From Siphonodentalium dalli (lineage: Eukaryota > Mollusca > Scaphopoda > Gadilida > Siphonodentaliidae), in contig CP136066.1 of the NCBI GenBank assembly GCA_032622095.1, positions 10,997,784 to 11,061,783 on the forward strand: a stretch of DNA of 64,000 bases, given 5' to 3'. The translations under genes were made by a program, and so were the position numbers. Below the pieces are notes generated by a model. The model made no database searches and was not told the origin of the DNA. It was given only the letters and a program-made list of their open reading frames with translations. Of the stretch, positions 24,089 through 36,349 are shown in pieces. Each line of letters opens with the position of its first letter. The stretch's first letter is position 1.

Positions 24089-24247
24089 AGAACAGCATGA
24101 GTGTCTAGATTTTTACGAAATTATCGCACTCGATTTGTTGGCGGAGCGACATCTCGAGTGCGGGACGCAGTCACGCGCGAGAGATATCGCGTTCGGCCAA
24201 CAAATCGAGTGCGATAATTCGTCAAAATCCAGACACTCATGAGGTTC
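24089..24247. mobile_element. Foldback palindrome
   Basis: AGAACAGCATGAGTGTCTAG...TTATCGCACTCGATTTGTTGGC is followed by its imperfect inverted copy ending GACACTCATGAGGTTCT. The apex is GC-rich. Confidence 0.65.
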
Positions 24248-24818
24248 TATTTTTATTACATATCTCAGTATCATAGTAAGTTGACTTATATTCATACATC
24301 TCCGATAATTGAGTTTTAACGGCATTTTAGGGTTAAAGCAACCATCAGACAGGGACCCTATCCGCGAGTGAAATTGACCCATCTTGACCCACGCAAAGGT
24401 GTTAATTGGGTTTTCCCAAATTTTCCAAAAATATAGCCCAATCAGCGCATTGCGATTTCGACAAGTGGGTTTTCGTCCTTGCGTTGAAAAGTTGAAAAAG
24501 TAAAAATAGTAACGGCGACAGCCAATCTAACAACACTGAATTAAATAGTTCCGTCGACAGATTGCACTAGTGCGATTCTGAGAATTATCACACGCCTAGA
24601 ACGTCGTGCGATCATGCGAATTACGTTGATATATATGTAATAAAGAATGTTCCAGACAGAACTCTCTTATTTCCATGATGGTCCTATTTGATGCCTGAAA
24701 TTTAGACCTTATTGGAAGAAAAAATATCAAGAGTGAAGAGTATTAGTATTCAATAGTAAAACTGTTCTTTGATATATTGTTATGATATGTGAGATGTTGT
24801 ATTTCCATTTAAAAGGTA
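24248..24818. other. No gene seen (intron 2)
   Basis: AT-rich sequence up to the retrotransposon. The last four bases, GGTA, are the left target-site duplication of that element. Confidence 0.45.
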
Positions 24819-26829
24819 TGTAACGCTGGTTGGGTTTGGTTGATAATATGTGGTCGAGCGGTCTATCGGTATATCTATATCAACCCAACTACGTTATATA
24901 TATCTCTGTTCGAATCTGGATCACGTCCTGGTAGCCTTGGGTCTCCAGGTCTCTGGTGATGTATTTATATGGCCCAGGGTACTAACGACTCGTAACAATG
25001 ATTACAAGTTCACGATCTGATTTATTCATAGTGATCACAATTGAATTATCCAGCAAGAAACATTCATAATGGTGATTAAATGTCTGTGATTATGAATGAT
25101 ATGAACTTATCAACTCTCTAATCTCATCTCTTCTATATATTTTGAGAACTCCTTGTATTCGAGAGATAGCCCACACCCTCCGGACCTCAATGATATGATC
25201 GTGAATGAGTATTGATATACCCCACTAAACTTTGACAAACACCAGTAATGGTGTGTAGATCATTTACATATCTCTCCTATATATTTTGATACAATCTATC
25301 TAATTTACATATCTCTCTTATATATTTATGTTTGTGTGTGTGTTGTACTTCATACAAATCTACGATTCTCGACCGATCGGGACGAAACTTGGTACGTGTG
25401 TGTAGTTTGACCAGGCGGTGGTCGTTGTCGTATTGGCGAGCCCGTGAGACGCCCGTGCAGCGCATGCGCAGACGAGATCTCGGAAACGGGTTGAGCTATC
25501 GACTTGAAATTTGCTATGTGAATGTATCTTGCGCCGGGTACAAAGTTTATCGGGTCGCCGAGCCCGTGCGACGCCCGTGCAGCGCATGCGCAGACGAGAT
25601 CTCGGAAACGGGTGGAGCTATCGACTTGAAATTTGCTATGTGAATGTATCTTGCGCTGGGTACAAATTTTATCGGGTCGCCGAGCCCGTGCGACGTCCGT
25701 GCAGCGCATGCGCAGACGAGATCTCGGAAACGGGTGGAGCTATCGACTTGAAATTTGGAATGTGAATGTATCTTGCGCCGGGTACAAATTTTATCGGGTC
25801 GTCGAGCCCGTGCGACGCCAGCTTCGCGCATACGCAGACCATATCTCGAAACTGGTGGAGCTACCGGGTACAAATTTTTCTTATTGAAACGCGTGGAGCT
25901 AAAAATTTAAAAAATATATTAAAAAATGTCATGTTTCGGACAAGCCGCCGGTGGCGGGCTAACCTGCTAGTACTATATATAATAGCCAAGGCCTGGCTTA
26001 AATACAGGTAATTATCCATTCAAATTATACTGCAACTGTTATGCTTGAAACCCCCTTGAAATGATACTTTCAGTCTTTCCCAATTCTAGGTCATAAAATA
26101 TCTCTTTAATAATTATAACTAATTATTATTCTCCATGATTCTGTTATCATTTATGACATTGGGTCGGGTTTAGCACCGATCTTGTTATGGTATCCTGTAC
26201 GTTGCAAATTACCTTTATTATATAAAGTTAAAATAGTATTGAGTAAATGAGCTGTAGACTTCCAGTTAGACGTTTGAATGTGATCTGACCGTTGGGTTGG
26301 GTCGCATTGGCTTAAATACCCAGGCGACCCTTTCCCAGAATGCAACGTAAAGCAACCCCATAACACGACCCGATAAACACGACCCAGTAAAAGCGACCCC
26401 ATAAAGGCGACCCGATGGCCGGAAACCGATAAACTGTTGACATGCTTCCATAGCAACCACGTGCTTTTAAGAACGGCCTTGACCGGAAGAAGCATGTCAC
26501 CAGCGAAGATAGGAAATGTAAATAAATGATTACGGATGAAATGAATGATGAATCACATTGAAATACAGATATATTACGGAGAGTTATTGCATGCGAACGG
26601 AATATATGATAGATTGGAATAAGATTAACTGATATTTAGGTAATTTATACTGGTATTAAACAAATTAGATGAGTAAAATGTGAACGATTTCTTATTAGAC
26701 AGCGGAGTGGTAATAGCATGGCTACGAGAATAACTAAACTAACGAGTTTTTAAAGATGAATATAATTAAGGATAAAAGTAGTTTAAGAACCAAAACAACA
26801 TAAGTTTAGCAAAACGTAGCCACGTTACA
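24819..26829 (-). repeat. 3' LTR, interrupted by a Helitron
   Basis: It is 2011 bp long, exactly 1167 bp of LTR plus 844 bp of Helitron. The sequence matches the 5' LTR on both sides of the insertion. Confidence 0.95.
25127..25970 (+). mobile_element. Non-autonomous Helitron in the LTR (844 bp)
   Basis: The element begins TCTCTTCTATATATTTTG after A25126 and ends GCCGCCGGTGGCGGGC (hairpin) AACCTGCTAG before T25971. The other LTR reads CTCA|TACTATA without it, an exact empty site showing insertion between A and T with no duplication. The interior contains about 3.4 copies of a unit of about 122 bp (25444-25860) with GCAGCGCATGCGCAGACGAG and AAATTTGCTATGTGAATGT. No Rep/helicase ORF is present. 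Confidence 0.93.
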
Positions 26830-26845
26830 CCACCCCCTACCTAAG
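26830..26845 (-). other. Polypurine tract of the retrotransposon
   Basis: On the minus strand AGGTAGGGGGTGG directly abuts the TGTAACG start of the 3' LTR, the expected plus-strand primer for LTR element reverse transcription. Confidence 0.8.
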
Positions 26846-26972
26846 AAGAAACTTGTTCACCTGGACCTTAATAAAGAAATTGCTTAATATACACCAATAA
26901 TGTTCACAAGTTATTCTTCATGGCGCATGCTCAAATCCAGCGGCTCCTCCTGTACCTCGCTCCTTCCGATGG

Positions 26973-27968
26973 TTACCTCTTTCCGACATGAACACGCCCA
27001 CTGACCGCTGTCTGTGTCTCTGCTGACGTCATCGCTGGGTTACTCATAGGGTCCGTTCCTGTTGAAACAGCTTCTGTCATGGATGGATCCCGCGTCCAGT
27101 AATCCACCAACTGGTACACGGACCCGTCTGGACTTACTATGGTCTCAACTTTCTTGACACCAAGATAACCGTCTGGTATGAACTTCCGTTTATAATTGTC
27201 GGCGTGCTCCATCGCAGAGCGTCTCCCTGCTCTCATCAGCTGCGCTCTATGTCCTTCCATGTACTCCGATGGAGCTCCAAGAAAGAAATATCTGGGATCC
27301 GCAGCCATCTGTCTGGCATTCGTGGTCGGGCCTAGATGCACCTCAACGGAACTGGAAGCAGGAGAGGTTGTTACCCCTTTCTCCTCTGTGACTATTTTTG
27401 TCTGCACCTCTTTGTCACATTTTGCAAAGTAAGTTTGGCAGCCTTCGCTTACGGTTGACCTTGGTGACTTTAAAGCTTCTTTGAAAGAAATCCGCCGCTT
27501 CGGCTCTACCATATAGCTGTTTGGGACGTACTCTTCCTCTGTCGCCATACCGGCTTCCACAGTCTTCGTTGTCTCGGTCTGCGTGCCTTGTTCCGCAACT
27601 TCTGTTACAATTGCTGCTGGCAACTGACTCGGCACATGTATGATCTCCACTGTCAGTGGCATCTCGGGAACGAAATCCGGAAAATCCATCGGAGGATCCA
27701 GAAATATGGGCTCTGGTAATTCCCACGCCGATGCCGGGAGGTTGAAAACATCAGCAAACAAATCTGGGTCATTATCCTTATTGATACTCCATGGATCTGA
27801 TATTGGTTCGTCCCTATGGAATATTGGCGCTTGAATGGATTCAGGTGAGTCTTGGACTATCGTTCTTTTCTTGCTGTCTTGCTTCTGCTTCGGACTACTT
27901 TCTCGGACCGTCTGCTTTTGATTCCGACTTTGATCTCTCCTCCTGTCATATAGTTCAGCGTCTGTATG
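26973..27968 (-). pseudogene. Retrotransposon ORF3, 3' portion (interrupted)
   Basis: This is the downstream part of a third ORF cut by the palindromic element at 27968/27969. Counting the CATACA duplication once, the frame joins that of 45728-45904 without shift, giving 388 codons. This part starts with a basic, Gln/Lys/Ser-rich stretch. It continues through Pro/acidic sequence (residues around FLDPPMDFPDFVPEMP), repeated QTE/CQTYFAKCDKEVQT motifs, and a conserved-looking end with ADPRYFFLGAPSEYMEGHRA and KFIPDGYLGVKKVETI. No transmembrane segment is present, so it is not an envelope. Its role is unknown. TTG at 27761 is not a real start. Confidence 0.7.
27963..27968. other. Target-site duplication TGTATG, left
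   Basis: TGTATG adjoins the first base of the palindromic element. The identical hexamer follows its last base at 45728-45733. Confidence 0.92.
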
Positions 27969-28419
27969 TGCTGCATAGACGCCTCTTGTAGGGGTAAAGG
28001 TACATTATAGAAGTACATTGGAAGTATGGGTACATATTCTACTGCCCTATTGTCTTCCGACATCAAAGGAGATCAAAGGAAAGTACCCCGCCCCCGCACC
28101 GTATGACGTAACGACGTTGTATGTAAACAAAGAAGATCAAAGTACCACCGCCCCCGCACCGTATGACGTGGCGACGTGTGGGTGTTTGAGTATACGCGTG
28201 TGGGTATTTGTATACGTCACGGTTGTGGGGGGTCCTTCTGTATATGGATGTGTACTTCGTGGGTGTGGCTATTTGAGAATGGTCGTATACGCTTTCGGGC
28301 CCTTGAGAAAGGTACAATGGGCAATCGTATACTTCCGTCATCGAAGTACGTCGTGTATACTGTTCATCAGGTACGAAGTATATTTGAGAACGAAGGTGTA
28401 ATGAGTCATTACAATCTAA

Positions 28420-28690
28420 CGCAATCCCTTACTTCCGGCGCAACGCCTGAGTCATTGGAATCTGATGCAATACTTCCGGATGAACCCTACCGGCTGACTC
28501 CACGCTTATTGGCCCAGCAGTTCTGGAACCTTCTCCGATATCTCCAATATTCTGGACCCTATTAAAAATCCCTTCATAATTGTAAAGGCATAGTACGTGA
28601 TCCCTTTAAGTTTCATACCTGTGTCGTATGTGGTTCCTTTAATTTGATACCTGTAATCGAATTCTCAGGAATAAATCAGACTGTATACCA
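28420..28690. repeat. Diverged direct repeat in the arm, copy A (mirror 45006-45276)
   Basis: The segment with CGCAACGCCTGAGTCATTGGA, CCCTTCATAATTGTAAAGGCA and CCTTTAAG recurs diverged at 30290-30675, which has GCAACACCTGAGTCATTGGA and CCTTCATAATTTCATAATGG. Both contain an AP-1-like TGAGTCA. It is an internal duplication of a noncoding, possibly regulatory, block. Confidence 0.6.
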
Positions 28691-29229
28691 GGGGTAAAAC
28701 ACATGTCAATATCCAATAAATTAAATCACAGCGATATGTTTCCGTACACAACACAACAGACAGACAGATTCTCGAAGCTTCGTAATTAAACACACGTTTA
28801 AGTCATTAACTGCCACGATACAGATCAACATGTCTGTTATTGAAAAATGCATGTTCCTAACGGCTTCTGTGCAAGGGGTTTGTGAATAGAGTGGGGGGGG
28901 GGGGGGATGAGTGTATGAGACCATCACTTCATAGATTTTCCTGGCAATCCAACTTAAAGCATTTATGAAGTATGTAGGGACACCGATCATTATACATTTT
29001 CACAAACAGATACACACTAATCGGTTCAGACTGGCGGTACACTATTCTCTTGAATTCCACATCTGTTAATAATATTTATTAAAATATATCTCTTCTGGTG
29101 CTCTATATGCTTTCTTTAATCGTTCTGCCTTACAAATCTTTACATATTACGTATCATTACGTATCAACTCAACTCAATTATGGAATACTTCTCACAACTA
29201 CCCCCTCTCCCAGCATCTCATCCCCTTTA

Positions 29230-29240
29230 TCTCTCTCTTC

Positions 29241-29279
<39 letters not shown>

Positions 29280-29305
29280 ATCTCTATGTCTCTCTCTCTC
29301 TGGTG
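29230..29305. repeat. (TC)n microsatellite in the arm (mirror 44391-44466)
   Basis: Two CT runs are interrupted by GTCATCTCTATG. The SLSLSL-type frames across it are artefacts. Confidence 0.93.
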
Positions 29306-29465
29306 TATCCCTGTAAACAAATTCTCAGAAATCATTTAGCGCATCGACCATATATATATTTCAAAATATCTAATAATACATATGCAGATTACCTCTAGGA
29401 AACAAGAATTTTCTAGAATGTGAAAAAACAATAACAGAGGGTATCTCCTATAATATAATATTCTC

Positions 29466-29726
29466 AAAGTCGTCACGTGACCTGACAGTTGGGCAGTAAA
29501 CTCATTAGAATCGACAACGCACTGTCTGTTTATCAAAAGCACTTGTATCACATGCTCTGCCAATGCATTTGGAATGTTCGCCATATAAGCTTCAGTTTGA
29601 ATCGCTCAAGTCCATGGTCCCATAACATGTTCTCATTTGAAGACATTTGAAGAGCGTCTGGTTTAATCTCATGGTAAAGTATTGCACAATCATTCACAGA
29701 ATAGATTAATGGAATCATTCTGCAAT
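29466..29726 (-). other. Possible decayed coding segment in the arm (mirror 43970-44230)
   Basis: Taken on the right arm, ATG 43978 opens 56 codons (MIPLIYSVNDCAILYHEIKP at the start) to TGA 44146. An overlapping frame from 44112 then continues with NALAEHVIQVLLINRQCVV. Peptide composition looks protein-like across the frame change, but I recognise no family. It may be a frameshifted gene remnant or chance. Confidence 0.25.
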
Positions 29727-30740
29727 TTTCGAAGCTTCACATTCTCCAGCCATTGCTCTGCTGTTTGAATCCACATTATTAAAAAGATTAACATCTCTCG
29801 CCCGATGCGCTATAACCTTCATCACAAACACATGTCATTAAGTGTGCTGACAGAGGCAACAAAGCTAAGGTCTCGTCTTTCTCGCAATATATTAAACCCT
29901 CGAGTTATCTACCTTCTTGAATATTCCCCTTTAGTAAAGTAAATGATCTGTATACAGGTAATATTACTTTCATGGTCGTATGTAACCAAACGAGGCCCCT
30001 CTCATACTCTAGCAAACATAAAAGAGTAGCGGAAGAAAGAGAGAGGGGCAGAGAGAGAGAGAGAGCCAGGCGTAGAGGTGTGTTGTTTTATGGCTATATA
30101 TTTCATGCACATAGATCACATACAGTAATGCCCTAATTAATCGACCCCTTATCCACAACAGAATTATTGGTATTTTCAGGATTTAGTCGGAAATATGGCT
30201 TGCTGTCATTAATCGGAAAGCTCTCACGGGGTTATGTGTGTTTCATAACCTTGGAGACGTTCGTATCGATGTTTGGTGCTGCTAGTAAATAACCAATACT
30301 TACTTCAGGTGCAACACCTGAGTCATTGGAATTTCAATGCAATCTTTGTGTGAACCCTAACGACTCACTCCCCGCTCATTGGACACATGTAATCTTCAAC
30401 CACGCAATTTTTCTGGAACATTCTACATGTGGAAATTCCACAACATTCTATTTGACTAGTATTGAAAATTCCTTCATAATTTCATAATGGCATCGTATAT
30501 GGTCCGTTTAAAATACCTGTATGTGGCCCCTTTAAGCTATGTATCCCGACTAATGGTACACTGTTATTTCAATGGCAAACTTGATTAAATCATCTCTAAC
30601 ATTCGTTATACTTTTTCTCTAACTACCACTTTACAATATGGTGTATATAATCGAACTATCAGGAATCAATCAACGCCTTACCCATAGATATTTGAACATA
30701 CAACTGAACGCATTTAGGGTCACATACATTAAATGTGTTT

Positions 30741-30863
30741 TGGAAGGGTCAAATCGTGACCCGACATGACGTTCACCTTTAAAATGGTAAATTCAAGGTT
30801 AAATCGCGCAATTCTCCGAAAATCAGAGGGAAACATCCCGGACGAAGTAGGGTCCACCAGCTA
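30741..30863 (+). mobile_element. Decayed Helitron 3' end in the arm (mirror 42833-42955)
   Basis: Sequence from GGGTCAAATCGTGACCCGAC to CCCGGACGAAGTAGGGTCC and ACCAGCTAC matches the 3' part of the Helitron at 8903-9592, with a mutated CTAG end. The arm therefore captured a Helitron before or after it became palindromic. Confidence 0.7.
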
Positions 30864-31079
30864 CTATTATATATTTCTAGATTTAGTTACAAACTAAATA
30901 CCTGTATATTGTACAAAGAAATGTTTGACAAATATATCTGTATCAATATTACCATACGGGTCATTAAAATAGATATGACGAAACAAATTTTGAAGGGTGC
31001 ATGTATCAGGTAAATTTTTATATTTCAAATGATGACAGGAATGCGGAAAGTTGAAGTACCTACGTAATACTGGCTATCC

Positions 31080-31960
31080 GAATGAAGAGATATACATGTA
31101 TATAAAAACCAAAATAGAAGATGACTGCTGGCGACAATGTTTTCCAAAAAATTTCAAAGCATTCGATAGCTCCCATCTAGTTGTCAGCCCGAAGATCAAT
31201 ATAAAGTGTGGTGACTATCAGATGAGGGATATGTCTGTACAGTTGCTAAACAATTCAGTCATGCAAAAGAGGATCAAACAGTAAGATACCAAATTGCTGC
31301 CTGTGGTAATGTTTTTTAACGAAATTCGGGAAAATTAGATTACTCTCACCCTGGTTATCCAGAAGATCGTTGTGGAATCTGGTGACGATCGGACAGGGGG
31401 TGTCGTCTGTAGGATCAACCAAATTATTTAGCCATAAAATAGTAAAATTCAAGATCACCGCTGGCAGTGATGTCGCAAATCTATGTTAAACGACAGTAGC
31501 ATTATAACAGAGTGGTCACTTACCTTCAAGTAAAAAAAAGTACCATTATGTTCTCATTTTCTATCTTATCATTATGAAATTTGTCACGTGCGTGCCAGAC
31601 GTCACTTAGAGGTCAGCACCATATTTTGGTTCGAATATTTTTCAATAACATGGCTGCCAGACTATTTCGAATTTTAGATATTTAAAATAAAATGTCAGGC
31701 TTAATTCAGGCCGAACCACGGGTTCTCGGTTGAGAAACTTGGCCTCCAGTTGTCATCTTTTATTTAAGTCATAAATGCACTTCGAATTTTAAAGTGTCAT
31801 AGTGGGCTCATGTTTCCACCAATCATTATGCAATTTGGCGAGTACGTGCCCGACGTCACTCAGATGTTATCACAAGATTTTAGTTCGAATCATACGAAAA
31901 ACATGGCCGCTATTTTGTTTTTAAGTGATAAAACTACAGAACGAGGTGCAGAGTTTGGTC
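31080..31960. repeat. Dispersed repeat family in the arm (mirror 41736-42616)
   Basis: Motifs such as CATCTGATAGTCACCACAC, CAACTAGATGGGAGC and GCCAGCAGTCATCTT (read on the right arm) match the repeat at 5515-5965. A second block around 41770-42120 has GGCACGTACTCGCCAAATTG and GGCACGCACGTGACAAATTT as diverged units. Noncoding. Confidence 0.6.
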
Positions 31961-32151
31961 GTGTCGTGGTATTTCTCAAGTCATTCTCATTCTGTAGTGT
32001 TATTACAAAAATCACAAGATAATCGAAGAAGGTCATGCCAGAGAATAATTTCGACATGGTTTTCTACACGTGGGTCGGCTTTTCCATAGCAGTAAAACTG
32101 AACGCATCTTTTAATAATTTACACATTTTATTATTTATCAAACACAATCCA

Positions 32152-32157
32152 TTTATT
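32152..32157 (-). terminator. AATAAA poly(A) signal of the left PC4-like gene
   Basis: AATAAA lies 22 bp after the stop codon. The right-arm twin is at 41539-41544. Such a short 3' UTR is typical of compact, intronless genes. Confidence 0.75.
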
Positions 32158-32178
32158 ACATTACATAATAATTACAGT

Positions 32179-32700
32179 TTAAAACGAATCAGGTGTATAT
32201 GTTTTGCATAATTCCGGTGAACAGAAACTACACATTAAAAAGCCAAGCTGATTTTTTTTATGATCCTCTTGCATGTAGCAGGGTACTAAAGTTTGTAGTT
32301 CCGGTACAGCCACAGTGACGTCATTAATGGTGGACATCAACTGTTCAAATTCTGAGTGGTTGAGAGTTACACCTGTCTTCGTAGGGCAAAGTCTCTCACT
32401 GTCTTTCGGGTAAAAGAATTTTCGGATATGTACAACACGGTGTTCATGATCATAAGTCACGTGTTCATTATGTCCGATATGTATCCTTTCCAAAGAAGAT
32501 CTGCTTTGTAAATGTTCATACACTTTCTGTGCGTTATCAGCTAATTCCAGCCACTGTTGTAATCGCAGGCAGTCGCCGAATTTAGTAGGGAACTTCCCAT
32601 CGTTCCATATTCTGATGTCTATATTTTTGATGCTTTTATATTCACCGACGGTAAGGTATCTATCCCGTCCTAAGTGTTTTGTGAAAATTTTAGAATTCAT
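32179..32700 (-). CDS. PC4-like (transcriptional coactivator p15 type) protein, left arm
   Basis: Intact 173-codon, intronless ORF identical to 40996-41517. Residues about 10-60 (GRDRYLTVGEYKSIKNIDIR... then a Trp-containing helix) follow the PC4 pattern of a beta-sheet ending in DIR followed by a W-L helix. Residues about 75-125 (IGHNEHVTYD...VHIRKFFY...CPTKTGVTLN) repeat the pattern. The protein would thus carry two PC4-like halves, where the known domain forms a ssDNA-binding dimer. The C terminus has CSFCSPELC. Family membership is inferred from pattern. A role in transcription or ssDNA binding is an inference. Confidence 0.6.
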   Translation of the reverse strand: MNSKIFTKHLGRDRYLTVGEYKSIKNIDIRIWNDGKFPTKFGDCLRLQQWLELADNAQKVYEHLQSRSSLERIHIGHNEHVTYDHEHRVVHIRKFFYPKDSERLCPTKTGVTLNHSEFEQLMSTINDVTVAVPELQTLVPCYMQEDHKKNQLGFLMCSFCSPELCKTYTPDSF

Positions 32701-32722
32701 GGTGTCGTTTCGATGAACGCTG

Positions 32723-32778
32723 AACTGAAAATGTCGGAGGCGCGTGGATGTATTACGTTTATACCCTATATGACGTCA
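32723..32778 (-). promoter_or_regulatory. Compact promoter of the left PC4-like gene
   Basis: On the minus strand, TGACGTCA (CRE) is followed by TATAAA and, about 35 bp later, TTCAGTTC, an initiator-like CAGT. The ATG lies 23 bp further on. It is the mirror of 40918-40973. Confidence 0.55.
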
Positions 32779-33026
32779 TTGGGCGGTCCCATCACAACCG
32801 TTTCAAAGTATATAATCAATCAGATTGCCCCCCGGAATCGTATTAGTCAAATATGGAAGGGCCAATCATGTTTCGATCAGAGGGAACTCTCAGACAGTGG
32901 CTCGGAAGTACATTAGCTAAATACAGAATAAAGGGGTTTCGTGGTAAACTGTCTCGGCCTATAGGAAAGGGCCGGAAATGACACGCAACCGTGATTCAGG
33001 GTATTCATAACGCAGGTATGAATCAT

Positions 33027-33752
33027 TTAACCAAAAGTTTTGGCATAGGCACGCACTACGCTTCTGCACAAGGGACAAGTCTCAGAACCGAGCGCGCACA
33101 TGCCACACATTGCTACGTGTCCACATGGTAAAAGCACACAGTTTTTATTCTTCTCTAGACAAATGATACATTTGCATTCTTCAGAATCGTCTACTGCCGT
33201 ATCAGGCCAGTCATCTTCATAGGAACCAGACAGTCTCTCATCGTTTATTTCAGTCATTTCTTCGAAATTAACGGTAAGGTCATCTACTGAAAATGTATTC
33301 ATGTCTTGAACAGAGGCACTATCCACGGGACGTTGCAATGAAACATTTGCTGGTACATCGGGGATTTCCATTAAATATCTCGGTCTGTTCCACTGTTTAT
33401 ACCTATCTTCAGGCAGGAAACGTTGCAAATAATTGAGATAGCTACAATTTGGAAAGAAACGGTAATGTTCAGTTCGAGGATCATCTCTCTTTTCCCATTG
33501 CCACAACCTACATCCGCAACTATAACATATGGTTTTATCAGCGGTCTTTGTGAAAAAGAAACCAGCTCCAGCTATTTTAGCAGCCTCCACGGGCGAGGTC
33601 CAGTTTACGAAAGAAGCTAATCTCGAGTGAAAATTTCGATACTCTGGGTATGACGGTTTTCAAGCCACAGTAAGACCATACACGTTTAAAAGTTCTGGTA
33701 TCGTGCTTACACTATTATCGCTCGAATCAGCGGCGTGCGGCGGGATATCCAT
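33027..33752 (-). pseudogene. BIR-RING (IAP-like) reading frame with in-frame TGA, left arm
   Basis: This is the mirror of 39944-40669, with identical sequence including the TGA (33660-33662). See the right-arm copy for domains. IAP-like BIR-RING proteins bind caspases or signalling partners and act as E3 ligases. Whether this copy is expressed is unknown. Confidence 0.7.
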
Positions 33753-34636
33753 CACCTGTTATTTCTCCCCCACCCTGACAATCAGTATGAACCTGTAAAT
33801 GTTAGTTCAAGCCTTATAACAATGGTAATATATAGAAACACGTTCATTGGTTGCTGTATTAACATTATTATTATTGTTTATATAGATGTACTTATTTTTC
33901 TTTTTACAGATGGAAAATTTCCAGGCTGAACAATTTCATCGCAATGCGTGGATTCGAAAGTAGTGACCTTATGAGGGGAATTAATGCGAGAAGACAACGA
34001 ATGACTCATTAAATAGGTCACTATACAACAGACTGGTTGAGTTGGAACCATAATTCCCAATTTACAAAACCCTCTGTTTATTCGAGGAAATCCGCTAACT
34101 GACAGGTCCTTGGACACGAGTTTCACGTCATGATGCAAAATCACGCAATCTGTGGCCCTAAATTTGCACGTACCTAGTGAGCATTTGATATCTAATAGCG
34201 ATCAATGAAGTATTTAGTTCTTATCATAATATTTATAACAGCCAATCAAAATCCGTTGATGGATTTAACTATATAATACAAGGACAAACGGAATGAAAAC
34301 ATCTGTGCACCAACTTTATGTATTCCAGCCATAGTTCATTCATATTATTACTCTAAAATCTCCATTACATGGCAAAACCAAAGGACCCATTTGATGTAGA
34401 CTAGTATATAAATACTTACTTCATGTATTCTTTTCATCAATGATATGTATTGTAACACCTATAAATATAGTCTGTTATACAGAGGAAACATTACCCACAG
34501 CCTCATGCCACAAAAGGCCTACTATGTGAACACATGTGTATATTAATTCCATATTTTCTTGTCAAAACGCTCTATTATATAACGATGTATTCGTTAATCG
34601 TTCCTTTATCTTTATTGTTGTTAATTTATAGCATTG

Positions 34637-34873
34637 TTAGTAGAAATTTAATCTAAACTCGATAATATATTGAAAATAATTCGTCAATACTGCTTTATTG
34701 GTGGTAACTGAACTTATTACATCATGTATGCAACTAAAACAAGCGAGACAACTCATAAATTTGTAATAGTTCTCATGTCTATGGCGGTTCACACAGTGTA
34801 CATTTTCATTACCATTTAATGCGCACATTACTGATTTATGCATATGAACGCGTTTCCATGTTTCTTGAAGCAA
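34637..34873 (-). other. Unassigned ORF in the arm (mirror 38823-39059)
   Basis: A frame of about 90 codons without an internal ATG start near its beginning. It contains CLACFSCIHD and a His/Asn-rich stretch. No family is recognised. It may be noncoding. Confidence 0.2.
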
Positions 34874-36349
34874 ATCCGTTACATATAAATACGTTATGAC
34901 GTAGATTAAGTGTCATTTTCACTGTTAAATCACGTACAATATTAGCAAACGTGGTATTTCACACAAAACTATATCGAAACGGCCATTTATCAAACGAAAT
35001 GACATGTCTGTGATCAAACGTGCTAATCAGGCCTGTGTTTTCGCCAACAAGGGAGTTTGATTTCGGTTGTATATGATGGTTCAGTCATTATATGATACCT
35101 AATCGGTTGCACATGGTGCTGTCTAGGGTATATACTGTGCATGTATATTAAATGCTCCATTGATGTTAGGAGTGTTTCTTAATTATGCACTCTCTTTACT
35201 ATGACTCAATTTTATTGTGTACATATCATAACTGGCATTATATGTATTTTTTATCATTTAATGTAATAATTATTTTAAAAATACCGTGTATATCACAATA
35301 CTTTACTATAGCCGATGTGTGTCTAGAAGCTTATTCATGCTATCATCACATACACTTGAATTAGATACTAACTATCGAGTTATGATTTTCCCTGTATTTT
35401 CATGCAATATTCGTGAATGGCAACAATCAGCAGTTCTTTTCTGATGAATGTCAAACGAGATTTCTCACCCCAATGCCCCCCTCTAACTGACATTTCGATA
35501 ACCTTTATTGAATCTTAAACACTGTAATTTCTCTAATTTCTCCACGTTACTTCTCCTATACACGTAGTTCGATCAGCTGTCAATGTCATGTCTGGTGTTG
35601 CTGTTGTGTTCTTAATGGACCATCTGCTAACTAACGATGCGTGTCAGGTATGCATACTATTTGTTTTAATATGCCTGGTATACATGTATTCTCAGACACT
35701 CACTCTCAGATGTATCTCTTCGGTAAAACACATAGATATGATATAGCTGTGCAGTAAGGTTCGTCCATGACATTACTTCATTCCGACATTCTGATACATA
35801 GACCAATCACATAAAAGTAAAGAATGTACTCCCAATACGTTAGGCATATCTTTTAATCTGAGTGATGTCACCACAAAACGCGAGGTTCAAAAACTTCAAA
35901 AATAGTTAAAAGTACACATTTTTTTATTTCGAATATCATTATTTATGGTCAATTTCGTGTTATGAAATGGGCCATTTTACAAACGCGTAATATGTGATTA
36001 AAAAAACGGCTATTTGATAAAAAATTTAAACGCTATTATCACTATATTTGGAATATAAAAAACGTTGTATTTGACGAAGTATGACAATGCAAAATGACTA
36101 CTTTTATAAACGCGAATTTGAAAACACTAATATCGGAACGAATTTTAAACTAATTTCGTGTTATGAAATGACTCATTTTATAATCGCGGTCTAGTCAAAC
36201 GGGGAAACTAGTATGTATGTGTAAGTCGACTTAACGCGGACCTCGTTAAACCCCACCCCTAAACACCTCCCCCTGTCCGGATGAAACCCTGACCAAAAAA
36301 AGGGGGATGGGGGAGGGGGGCGCGCCGTTTTTTATGACAAAAAAATATG

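Larger units (their letters stand above)
27969..36349 (+). repeat. Left arm of the palindrome
   Basis: It is the inverse of 37347-45727. All stretches compared were identical except one base (C at 35897, A-equivalent at 37799) that I noticed. The outer 600 bp are rich in ACGT tetramers and duplicated GCACCGTATGACGT motifs. Genes in this arm lie on the minus strand. Confidence 0.93.

Noticed and set aside
26973-27761. ORF3 as a retroviral envelope
   Set aside because: No signal peptide, transmembrane segment or furin-like site is present. Its 5' part holds a C2H2 finger.
29098-29398. Ser/Leu-repeat frames at 29.1-29.4 kb and their mirror
   Set aside because: Produced by the (TC)n microsatellite.
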